A DNA stretch of 21,304 nt from DASQUK01 sp050744525 (GTDB lineage Bacteria > Actinomycetota > Acidimicrobiia > Acidimicrobiales > VFJN01), in the NCBI GenBank assembly GCA_050744525.1, contig JBOGHG010000047.1, positions 1 through 21,304 on the forward strand, read 5' to 3'. How positions within the stretch are numbered: the first letter of the stretch is position 1; each line of letters opens with the position of its first letter. Shown piece by piece: positions 1 to 7,542 of this stretch. A program made the translations under genes and the position numbers. The notes beneath the pieces are model-generated. The model was not told the DNA's origin. It worked only from the letters and a program-made list of their open reading frames with translations, and ran no database searches.

Positions 1-2
1 CG

Positions 3-530
3 CCGGAGGAGCCCGGCGCCGACCCGTCGCCCGCCGCCGCCGCCGGCACCACGGGCAGCGAGGGCCCCGCGACCACCCCCACCGCCGTGGCCACCGAGCT
101 CGTCGTCCACGTGGCGGGCGCCGTCGTGTCACCCGGCGTGCGCCGCCTGCCTCCGGGCAGCCGGGTGATCGATGCCCTCGACGCCGCCGGCGGTGCCCTG
201 CCGGACGCCGATCTGCCCCGCATCAACCTGGCCGCGCCCCTGGTCGACGGGGAGCAGGTCTACGTGCCCAAGCCCGGCGAGCAGCCGCCGGTGGTCGCCG
301 GCGCCGGGACTGGAGCCGCAGGCGGCCCGGTCCCCGGCCCCCTCGTCGACCTCAACACCGCCACCGCCGAGCTGCTGGACACCCTGCCGGGCGTGGGCCC
401 GTCGACGGCGGCGGCGATCATCGCCCACCGCGACGAGAACGGCCCGTTCACAGCCGTCGACCAACTGCTCGATGTGCGCGGCATCGGCGAGGCCAAGCTC
501 GAACAGCTACGCGACCTCGTCTCGGTGTGA
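3..530 (+). CDS. comEA: ComEA-type DNA-uptake protein, 5' end cut off by the window
   Basis: The reading frame is already open at the left edge and runs through a Pro/Ala/Thr-rich linker, so the true start, and the membrane anchor expected of the family, lie outside the window. The GTG at 87 is therefore unlikely to be the real start. After the linker comes an SLBB-like domain (VVHVAGAV..PGV....PGSRV.DAL..AGG), a further linker, then a helix-hairpin-helix domain with VDLNTATAELLDTLPGVGPS and a second hairpin VRGIGEAKLEQL. This SLBB plus HhH order is the classic ComEA architecture; the HhH part binds double-stranded DNA outside the membrane and passes it to the ComEC channel. comEC follows after 9 bases, which supports one transcription unit. 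Family assignment is firm; whether the cell is naturally competent cannot be seen here. Confidence 0.93.
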   Translation, partial: PEEPGADPSPAAAAGTTGSEGPATTPTAVATELVVHVAGAVVSPGVRRLPPGSRVIDALDAAGGALPDADLPRINLAAPLVDGEQVYVPKPGEQPPVVAGAGTGAAGGPVPGPLVDLNTATAELLDTLPGVGPSTAAAIIAHRDENGPFTAVDQLLDVRGIGEAKLEQLRDLVSV

Positions 531-539
531 GGGATCGCC

Positions 540-2459
540 GTGTCCGATCGCTGGGCGGTCGTTCTCGCCCTGGCGACGTTCGCCGGGTCGCTGGCCGCGG
601 CGGACGGCCACGTGTCGGGGGTGCCGCTGGGCTTGGCGGCGGCGGTGCTCGCGCTGGGCCTGGCGATTCGCCGGCCGGGGGTGCTCTGCCTCGGCGCCGC
701 CCTGCTCGCGGCCTCTCTGGCGGAGCGGTCGCTCGCCGGGCTCGAGGCACCGCTGGACACCGGTCCGGTCACGGCCGAAGTGACCCTCGTGGCAGACCCG
801 GCTCCTGATGGGCGGGGTGAGGTCGGCGTCGACGTCCGGCTCGATGGACGCCGCCTGAGGGCGCACGCGCGGCTGGCGCCGGCGGCCGCGCTCGACGACC
901 GGCTGGCCGGAGAGCGGGTGCTGCTCGTGGGCGAGGTCCGCCCCCCCGGGCCGATTGAAACCGGCCTGCGCTATCGGCATCTGGCGGGGCGTCTCGAGGT
1001 CGACGCCGTGGTGGGTTGGCGGCCCGGCGACGGCGTCACCCGGCTGGCCAACGGCCTGCGCCGCACGCTGGCGCGGGGTGCAGAGGTGCTGTCCGACCGC
1101 CACGCCAGCCTGCTGGCCGGGCTGACGCTGGGGGACGACCGCGACCAGCCGGCCGACATGACCGACGCCTTTCGGGCCGCGGGGCTGACCCACATCCTCG
1201 CCGTGTCGGGCCAGAACGTGGCCTTCGTGATGGTGCTGGTGGCGCCGGCGCTGTCCCGGCTCCGATTCGGGCCCCGGCTCGTGGCCACGCTCGCCGTGCT
1301 GGCCGGGTTCGCGCTGCTGACGCGGTTCGAGCCGTCGGTGCTCCGGGCCACGGCCATGGCGGCCGTCGCCGCCACCGGCGCGGCCCTGGGCCGGCCGGCC
1401 TCGACCCTGCGGGTGCTGGCGCTGGGGGTCAGCGGCGTTCTGCTGGTCGATCCGCTGCTGGCGACATCCCTGGGCTTCCGGTTGTCGGTCGCGGGTGCCG
1501 CCGGGATCGTCGTGGGGGCGGCGCGGCTCGAACGGGCACTCCCCGGGCCCCGGTGGCTGGCGATGCCCTTGTCGGTCACCCTGGCCGCCCAGTTGGCCGT
1601 GGCCCCGCTGCTGGTGGCGAGCTTCGACACCGTGCCCGTGGCGTCGCTGCCGGCCAACCTGCTGGCCCTGCCGGCCGCCGGGCCGGTCATGATCTGGGGG
1701 CTCACCGGCGGACTGGTCGCGGGACTGGCCGGTGATGCGGTCGCCACGGTCGTACACCTCCCGACGCGGGCCCTGCTGGCGTGGATCGACGGGGTGGCGA
1801 GCGCCGCCGCCCGCTGGCCGCTGGGCCAACTATTGGCAGGGCACGTGGTGTGCCTGGCCGTCGCCGCGGCGGCGGCGATCGTGGCCCGGGCCTGGGCGCC
1901 ACCGGCCGCGGACGGGGACACCGAACGGTCACTGGGGCGCTGCGGGCTCCGATGCATGAGCACCACGCGCGGGGCCGCAGCGCTGCTGACCGTGGGCGTC
2001 CTGGTGCATGCCGCCGCCACGGGTCGCGGACCCCGCGTCGTCGACGGGGAAGCCGTGGGCCCCGGCGCGCAGCTGTGGCAGGGCGGGGGAGCGGCGGCGC
2101 TGACCGTCGACGGGCGGGCGCGCGACGCGGCGGTGTTGTCGGGGTTGCGGGATCGGGGCGTGGCGCGCCTCGACGTCGTCGTCCTCCGGACGTCGGCGCT
2201 GGGTGCGGCCGAGGTCGCAGCCACGCTGCGGCGGCGTTGGCCGGGCGCCGTCGTGCTCGGGCCCGCGGGGTCGGGTGCTGCGGCGCGCCGGGTCGACGGC
2301 GTCGGCTCGGTGACCGTCCCCACGACGGGCACGGTGATCGACCTGGGCGGGCTCCGACTGACCGTGACCGGCAGCTCTCCGGAGCGGCTCGATGTCCGCA
2401 TCGCACTCCGCGGCACGGTGTCCGAATCGGCGAGGCCGCCGCCGCCTCGGGACCGATAG
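540..2459 (+). CDS. comEC: ComEC/Rec2-family DNA-uptake channel with degenerate C-terminal domain
   Basis: A 639-residue polytopic membrane protein starting at GTG 540, nine bases after comEA. The family forms the inner-membrane channel that imports single-stranded DNA. Residues 1-65 hold hydrophobic segments, about 75-160 a soluble OB-like part, and about 185-450 the Competence domain, with the hallmark LAVSGQNVAF (residues 220-229, usual form LALSGLHV) and FEPSVLRATAM (263-273). Family members of full length end in a metallo-beta-lactamase-like domain with a THxDxDH-type metal site. Here residues about 475-625 keep the expected strand and turn pattern, but the segment aligned with that site reads VVLRTSALGAAEV, with no His and no metal-binding cluster. 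The protein is also shorter than typical ComEC (about 700-800 residues). The channel assignment is secure; loss of the nuclease-like site is my reading of the sequence. Confidence 0.93.
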   Translation: MSDRWAVVLALATFAGSLAAADGHVSGVPLGLAAAVLALGLAIRRPGVLCLGAALLAASLAERSLAGLEAPLDTGPVTAEVTLVADPAPDGRGEVGVDVRLDGRRLRAHARLAPAAALDDRLAGERVLLVGEVRPPGPIETGLRYRHLAGRLEVDAVVGWRPGDGVTRLANGLRRTLARGAEVLSDRHASLLAGLTLGDDRDQPADMTDAFRAAGLTHILAVSGQNVAFVMVLVAPALSRLRFGPRLVATLAVLAGFALLTRFEPSVLRATAMAAVAATGAALGRPASTLRVLALGVSGVLLVDPLLATSLGFRLSVAGAAGIVVGAARLERALPGPRWLAMPLSVTLAAQLAVAPLLVASFDTVPVASLPANLLALPAAGPVMIWGLTGGLVAGLAGDAVATVVHLPTRALLAWIDGVASAAARWPLGQLLAGHVVCLAVAAAAAIVARAWAPPAADGDTERSLGRCGLRCMSTTRGAAALLTVGVLVHAAATGRGPRVVDGEAVGPGAQLWQGGGAAALTVDGRARDAAVLSGLRDRGVARLDVVVLRTSALGAAEVAATLRRRWPGAVVLGPAGSGAAARRVDGVGSVTVPTTGTVIDLGGLRLTVTGSSPERLDVRIALRGTVSESARPPPPRDR

Positions 2460-2469
2460 TTTCCCCACG

Positions 2470-3072
2470 GTGATCGAGTCCGCCCTGCCGTCGGTGCCAC
2501 GGGTCGACCTGGCGCTGACGTTGGGTGACACGACGTTCGACCTGCGCTGGCGGGCCCTGGTGGGGGCGGTCATTGCCGCACCGAGGTTCGGACGCGAGAG
2601 CGAGGTGCTGGCGACGGTCCGGGCCGCCGGCCGGGCGGGGGCCGACATCGCGGTCACGTCGCTGTCGCCGCGGCTGGTCGGTCCCGCCACGCGCGCCGGC
2701 GGAGTGCCCATCGCGGCCAAGGTGTCGTCGCTCGAGGCGGCGGAGGCGGCCGCTGAAGCCGGGGCGACCCTGGTCCTGGTGCCGCTCGACCTCGTCGGCG
2801 CTGCTGCGGACGCCGGCGCGACCGTGGCGCTGCTGATCGACGACATCATTGACATCGATCGGGCCCGGACCGTGGTCGGGGATCGTCCCGTGCCGCTGGC
2901 GATCGACACCTCGGCGATCTCGACACGGGAGGAGGCGCTGGCGGTCGAGTCCGTCGCCGTCCCCTTGGGGTGCCGGCTGCTCTGCACCAACGACGTTCGG
3001 CGCACCCGTCGGGTGGTCGAGACCGTCGCGGCGCTGCTCGCGGCGCAGCGAGGGCGGGTGGATCGGCGGTGA
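2470..3072 (+). CDS. Dihydropteroate-synthase-like TIM-barrel protein of unknown function
   Basis: A 200-residue protein from GTG 2470, ten bases after comEC. A longer start at ATG 2392 would lie inside comEC and add Arg/Pro-rich sequence, so I prefer 2470. The protein has alternating strands and Ala-rich helices typical of a (beta/alpha) barrel: AGADIAVTSLSPR (57-69), VPIAAKVSSLEAAEAAAEAGA (79-99), VALLIDDIIDID (119-130), VPLAIDTS (141-148) and a C-terminal NDVRRTRRVVETVAALL (174-190). The last segment and the overall pattern resemble the end of dihydropteroate synthase, but the pterin-site loop (D.GGESTRPG) is missing and the protein is about 70 residues shorter than FolP, so folate synthesis is unlikely. 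It overlaps holA by four bases (GTGA), which implies coupled translation. No function is assigned; fold confidence is moderate. Confidence 0.6.
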   Translation: MIESALPSVPRVDLALTLGDTTFDLRWRALVGAVIAAPRFGRESEVLATVRAAGRAGADIAVTSLSPRLVGPATRAGGVPIAAKVSSLEAAEAAAEAGATLVLVPLDLVGAAADAGATVALLIDDIIDIDRARTVVGDRPVPLAIDTSAISTREEALAVESVAVPLGCRLLCTNDVRRTRRVVETVAALLAAQRGRVDRR

Positions 3073-4082
3073 CGGCCGTCCGCTCGGACGCGCCGGTGTA
3101 CCTGGTCCGGGGCGACGACAATGTGATCCTGCGGGACGCCGCCCGCGAGCTGATCCACCGCGTCCTCGGCGACGTCGACGCCGGCCTTGCCGTGGAGGAG
3201 ATCGGCCGTAACCGGTTCCAGCCCAGCGACGGATCCGAACCCAGCATCGCTCCGTTGGTCCAGGCCGCCCAGACGCCACCGTTCCTGACCGACCGACGCG
3301 TCGTCGTGGGACGCGACCTCGAGATCTTCACGCGGGCCGAGCAGGTGGCACCCCTGGTCGCCTACCTCGAGGATCCGCTGCCGACGACGTCATTGGTGCT
3401 GGTGTGGGCACAGGGCCGTGTCCCCCGCGCGCTCACCGACGCGGTGAAGGCGCACGGAGGCGAACAGGTCGACACCAGCCCGGGCCGCAAGGTCGCGGCA
3501 TGGGTCGACGGGCAGCTACGTGACGCCGGACTGCAGGTCGACAAGGCGGGGACGGCACGGCTGGTCGGCTGGCTGGGCGACGATCCCCAGCGGCTCGTCG
3601 GGCTGATCGGCACGCTGGTGGGGGCGTACGGCGAGCGAACCCGGCTCGGGGCCGAGGACATCGAGCCGTTCCTCGGCGAGGGCGGGGGCGTCCCCCCGTG
3701 GGAGCTCACCGACGCCCTGGATCGCGGCGACATAGCCACCGCGCTGGCCAAGCTCCGGCGCATGCTGGACGGCGGTGGCCGTCACCCGTTGGTGGTGATG
3801 GCCACCCTGCACGGCCATTACGCCCGGATGCTGCAGCTCGATGGCGCGGCGGTCGGGGGCGAGAGGGACGCAGCGCAGCTCCTCGGCCTCAGGGGATCGA
3901 CGTACCCGGCCCGCAAGGCGATGCAACAGGCGCGGCGGCTGGGCCACGATCGCATCGTGGACGCCATCTCGTTGCTGGCCGCCGCCGACCTCGACCTACG
4001 GGGCGCCAAGGCCTGGCCCGAGGACCTCGTGCTCGAGGTCCTGGTCGCCCGCCTGGCGCGCCTGGCGCGCCTGGCGCGCTAG
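3069..4082 (+). CDS. holA: DNA polymerase III delta subunit
   Basis: A 337-residue protein starting at GTG 3069, whose codon overlaps the upstream TGA as GTGA. A start further upstream would run into the previous gene. The N-terminus PVYLVRGDDNVILRDAAREL is the usual opening of HolA, followed by QTPPFLTDRRVVVGRDLE, TSLVLVWAQG and GRKVAAWVDGQLRDAGLQVD. The C-terminal part contains PPWELTDALDRGDIATAL and GGRHPLVVMATLHGHYARML, matching the delta collar domain. The delta subunit opens the beta sliding clamp within the clamp loader. Length agrees with the family (about 320-345). The comEC-holA neighbourhood is common in bacteria. The last residues, ARLARLARLAR, come from a 9-bp tandem repeat just before the stop. 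holA converges on rpsT with only seven bases between them. Confidence 0.93.
   Translation: MTAVRSDAPVYLVRGDDNVILRDAARELIHRVLGDVDAGLAVEEIGRNRFQPSDGSEPSIAPLVQAAQTPPFLTDRRVVVGRDLEIFTRAEQVAPLVAYLEDPLPTTSLVLVWAQGRVPRALTDAVKAHGGEQVDTSPGRKVAAWVDGQLRDAGLQVDKAGTARLVGWLGDDPQRLVGLIGTLVGAYGERTRLGAEDIEPFLGEGGGVPPWELTDALDRGDIATALAKLRRMLDGGGRHPLVVMATLHGHYARMLQLDGAAVGGERDAAQLLGLRGSTYPARKAMQQARRLGHDRIVDAISLLAAADLDLRGAKAWPEDLVLEVLVARLARLARLAR
4050..4076 (+). repeat. 9-bp tandem repeat, three copies, at the 3' end of holA
   Basis: The unit cgcctggcg occurs three times head to tail at 4050-4058, 4059-4067 and 4068-4076, with a partial fourth copy before the stop codon. It encodes the repeated tripeptide ARL/RLA at the extreme C-terminus. 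Because the unit is a multiple of three, copy-number slippage would lengthen or shorten the tail without a frameshift. Confidence 0.85.
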
Positions 4083-4089
4083 GGACCCG

Positions 4090-4368
4090 TCAGTCCTCGG
4101 CGGGTTGGGCGGACGCTTCGTCGACCCGGGCCTGGAGGCGGGACTTGCGTCGCGCCGCCTGGTTCTTGTGGATCACGCCCTTGGCGGCCGCCATGTCGAT
4201 GCGCTTGACGGCCTCGCGCAGCTTGGCGTCGGCGTCGTCCTCGCCGGCCTCGGCGGCGGCGACGGCCGCCCTCGCACGGGTCTTGACCTCGGAGCGCACG
4301 GCCTTGTTGCGCTCGTAGCGGACGAGGTTCTGGCGGTTGCGCTTGATCTGGCTCTTGATGTTCGCCAC
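4090..4368 (-). CDS. rpsT: 30S ribosomal protein S20
   Basis: A 92-residue basic protein on the minus strand. The start is the GTG at 4366-4368, giving the canonical N-terminus MANIKSQIKRNRQNLVRYERN. An AGGGAG ribosome-binding site sits about ten bases upstream. Further family signatures are KAVRSEVKTRARAAV, the long amphipathic helices, and AAAKGVIHKNQAARRKSRL near the C-terminus. S20 binds 16S rRNA early in small-subunit assembly. An in-frame extension upstream is open but lacks S20-like sequence and would overlap the promoter, so it is not used. The gene is monocistronic, convergent with holA and divergent from lepA, an arrangement often seen with rpsT next to lepA and holA. Confidence 0.97.
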   Translation of the reverse strand: MANIKSQIKRNRQNLVRYERNKAVRSEVKTRARAAVAAAEAGEDDADAKLREAVKRIDMAAAKGVIHKNQAARRKSRLQARVDEASAQPAED

Positions 4369-4406
4369 GGACGGACCTGCTCCCTTGCGACCCAAATAGC
4401 CGGGAC

Positions 4407-4436
4407 AGGCTAGCGGCGCCGCCGGCGAATTGTCAC
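4407..4436 (-). promoter_or_regulatory. Putative promoter of rpsT
   Basis: Reading the minus strand, a -35-like GTGACA (4436-4431, five of six matches to TTGACA) is followed by an 18-base spacer and a -10-like TAGCCT (4412-4407, TANNNT form). It would place transcription initiation roughly 30 bases before the rpsT start, leaving room for the AGGGAG ribosome-binding site. Pattern-based only. Confidence 0.4.
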
Positions 4437-4462
4437 ACCCGTGGGCCGGCACGACGCGTCGC

Positions 4463-4468
4463 TAGCAT
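4463..4468 (+). promoter_or_regulatory. Putative -10 element of lepA
   Basis: TAGCAT lies 13 bases before the lepA ATG, in an intergenic stretch without a visible Shine-Dalgarno sequence. Initiation about seven bases downstream would leave a leader of only about six bases. I see no convincing -35 box at the right distance, so this is a tentative call based on the TANNNT form typical of actinobacterial promoters. Confidence 0.35.
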
Positions 4469-4481
4469 TCGACGGCCCCCT

Positions 4482-6266
<1,785 letters not shown>

Positions 6267-6277
6267 ACCGACATCGG

Positions 6278-6670
6278 TCAGCCGGTGACCGGCTGGAGCT
6301 CCAGGTCCGTGACCCGTGAGAAGTGACTGGTGTTGCGCGTGGCCAGGGGGATGCCGAAGCGGCGGGCTATCCCGGCTTGCAGGGTGTCGGCCAGGCCGAT
6401 GCCCTGACCCGTAGCGGCGAGCTCGCCCCAGATGGCGCCGGCGTGCAGTGCCGCCTCGGCGTCGAACGGCAGAGTGCGACCAGCCAGCAGCCGCGCGATC
6501 CGGTGTTCACGGCGCAGGAAGTCGCCGCCGACGCGCAACTCGTAGGCCGTGACCGCGGTGAGTCGCAACTGGCCCGAGCCGATCCATCGGGTGACGGCGT
6601 CGACCCCGTCGCCCTTGCCGCGCAGGTAGTCGATCACGAGGTCGGTGTCGGCGACGACCGGCCGTGTCAT
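6278..6670 (-). CDS. vapC: VapC-like PIN-domain toxin ribonuclease
   Basis: A 130-residue PIN-domain protein starting at the ATG at 6668-6670, which overlaps the antitoxin stop as ATGA. PIN acidic residues are visible: D8 and D10 in VADTDLVIDYLRG, E44 in TAYELRVGG, and D95 in GLADTLQAGIA. The closing motif LATRNTSHF has the TRNxxHF form common in VapC/FitB-type toxins. Such toxins are Mg2+-dependent endoribonucleases that cut tRNA or rRNA and are held inactive by their RHH or AbrB-like antitoxin. Length matches the family. The open frame continues far upstream across the antitoxin and kinase genes, but that is a high-GC artefact. RNA target unknown. Confidence 0.9.
   Translation of the reverse strand: MTRPVVADTDLVIDYLRGKGDGVDAVTRWIGSGQLRLTAVTAYELRVGGDFLRREHRIARLLAGRTLPFDAEAALHAGAIWGELAATGQGIGLADTLQAGIARRFGIPLATRNTSHFSRVTDLELQPVTG
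6279..6295 (+). terminator. Hairpin at the lepA/vapC convergence
   Basis: CAGCCGG (6279-6285), a three-base TGA loop, and CCGGCTG (6289-6295) form a seven-pair, GC-rich stem 12 bases after the lepA stop, inside the last codons of vapC. There is no T-tract on either side. Position suits a terminator for lepA, but it may simply be coding sequence of vapC. Confidence 0.3.
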
Positions 6671-6912
6671 GCTGGCGCTCGCCACGCCGAGCCCCACATC
6701 TCCGCGATGTGCTGGCGCATCATCCGGGCCTCGTCGTCGCTGATCGAGCCCCTGAGCGCCAGGGCCGCGGCGATGGCTTCGTCGGCGTGGGCCTGGAGGT
6801 AGTCGTCTACCGCTTCCTGGACCAGGGTCGAAAACCCCCGGAGCTTGCGCCGAGCCGCGATCGCGGCCAGCGCCTGGTGCTGCTCGTCCGTCAGCTCGAT
6901 GGTGGTACGCAT
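6667..6912 (-). CDS. vapB: Ribbon-helix-helix antitoxin of the VapBC pair
   Basis: An 81-residue protein starting at the ATG at 6910-6912. MRTTIELTDEQHQALAAIAA is a ribbon-helix-helix DNA-binding strand plus first helix, and RGFSTLVQEAVDDYL supplies the second helix. The acidic/Ala-rich C-terminus (HADEAIAAALALRGS...) is the likely toxin-binding tail. It sits directly upstream of the PIN toxin with a four-base ATGA overlap, the usual antitoxin-first order. Such antitoxins also repress their own operon by binding palindromes at the promoter; here a GCATGC repeat palindrome covers the start codon. The pair diverges from a second toxin-antitoxin pair across 61 bases. Confidence 0.88.
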   Translation of the reverse strand: MRTTIELTDEQHQALAAIAARRKLRGFSTLVQEAVDDYLQAHADEAIAAALALRGSISDDEARMMRQHIAEMWGSAWRAPA

Positions 6913-6924
6913 GCATGCATGCTA
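6909..6924 (-). promoter_or_regulatory. Putative vapB -10 element with overlapping GCATGC palindrome
   Basis: The 14-base sequence GCATGCATGCATGC (6909-6922) is its own reverse complement and overlaps the vapB start codon. On the minus strand a TAGCAT hexamer (6924-6919) ends six bases before the ATG, so transcription would begin at or next to the start codon (leaderless). A repressor bound to the palindrome would block it. The palindrome is seen; promoter and operator roles are inferred. Confidence 0.45.
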
Positions 6925-6960
6925 ATGCAGCAAGTGCCGGACGACTCGTTCTACAGATCG

Positions 6961-6966
6961 TATACT
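6961..6966 (+). promoter_or_regulatory. Putative -10 element of the RHH/mazF operon
   Basis: TATACT lies seven bases before the ATG at 6974 and there is no room for a ribosome-binding site, which suggests a leaderless transcript. The tetramer TCGT recurs at 6946, 6958 and 6970, spaced exactly 12 bases apart, overlapping this element; evenly spaced short repeats are a usual binding pattern for RHH antitoxins. No clear -35 box was seen. Confidence 0.45.
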
Positions 6967-6973
6967 GGCTCGT

Positions 6974-7225
6974 ATGACGACGCCCGTTCCCACCCGGTTC
7001 AGCGACGAGGAGCTCGAGCTGATCGACCAGCTCGTTGCCGACGGCATCGGCGACAGTCGATCTGCGGTGATCCGGCGTGCCGTGAAGCATCTCGCCGACT
7101 CGGTGCGCCGGGCCCGGGTCGGCGACGCCATCGCGGACTCGTATCGACGGCGCCCGCAGACCGCCGAGGATGACGAACTGGCCATGGCGAGCGCCATTGC
7201 GCTCACCGAGGCCGAGCCGTGGTAG
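6974..7225 (+). CDS. Ribbon-helix-helix antitoxin paired with a MazF-like toxin
   Basis: An 83-residue protein from ATG 6974. PTRFSDEELELIDQLVADG and DSRSAVIRRAVKHLAD form the ribbon-helix-helix DNA-binding domain. The rest (RRRPQTAEDDELAMASAIAL) is an acidic tail suited to wrapping the toxin. It overlaps the downstream MazF-type gene by seven bases (GTG at 7219 within the final codons), so the two are translationally coupled. By position it is the antitoxin (MazE-like in role, though RHH in fold rather than the AbrB-type fold of E. coli MazE). It likely autoregulates the short intergenic region shared with vapBC. Confidence 0.88.
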   Translation: MTTPVPTRFSDEELELIDQLVADGIGDSRSAVIRRAVKHLADSVRRARVGDAIADSYRRRPQTAEDDELAMASAIALTEAEPW

Positions 7226-7530
7226 CGCAGGGGGAGCTGTGGCTGATGGAGACGCCGAACCAGAAGCGGCGGCCCGTTCTGGTCGTGTCCCGCGACGAGG
7301 CCATCCCGGCCCTGAACAACGTCGTCGTGGCGCCGGTGACGAGCACGATCCGTGACGTACCCACCTGCATCCCCGTCGGCGCCGACGAGGGAATCGACCA
7401 CGACAGCGTCGCAACCTTCGACAGCCTCGCGGCCGTACCCAAATCGGTGTTGACGAGACGCCTTGGCGGGCTCGGCGTCGGGGGCCGGCACCGCATCTGT
7501 GCCGCGCTCGAAGCGCTCGCCAATTGCTGA
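7219..7530 (+). CDS. mazF: MazF/PemK-family toxin endoribonuclease
   Basis: A 103-residue protein from GTG 7219. GELWLMETPNQKRRPVLVVS matches the opening strands of MazF/PemK, followed by NNVVVAPVTSTIRDVPTCI, a DSVATFDSLAAVPKSVL segment and LGGLGVGGRHRICAALEAL at the end. The family consists of ribosome-independent, sequence-specific mRNA interferases acting as dimers and neutralised by the upstream antitoxin. Length is normal and no disruption is visible, so the locus appears intact. It converges with the histidine kinase gene, 12 bases between stops. Cleavage specificity cannot be told from sequence. Confidence 0.9.
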   Translation: MVAQGELWLMETPNQKRRPVLVVSRDEAIPALNNVVVAPVTSTIRDVPTCIPVGADEGIDHDSVATFDSLAAVPKSVLTRRLGGLGVGGRHRICAALEALANC

Positions 7531-7542
7531 CAGGCCGTCCTC

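Noticed and set aside
507..1829. A 440-codon minus-strand open frame opposite comEC
   Set aside because: Gln/Gly/Arg/His-rich shadow; comEC on the other strand has conserved motifs throughout.
4369..4452. N-terminal extension of S20 to 4452
   Set aside because: The extra sequence is not S20-like and covers the promoter; GTG 4368 gives the canonical N-terminus with a ribosome-binding site.
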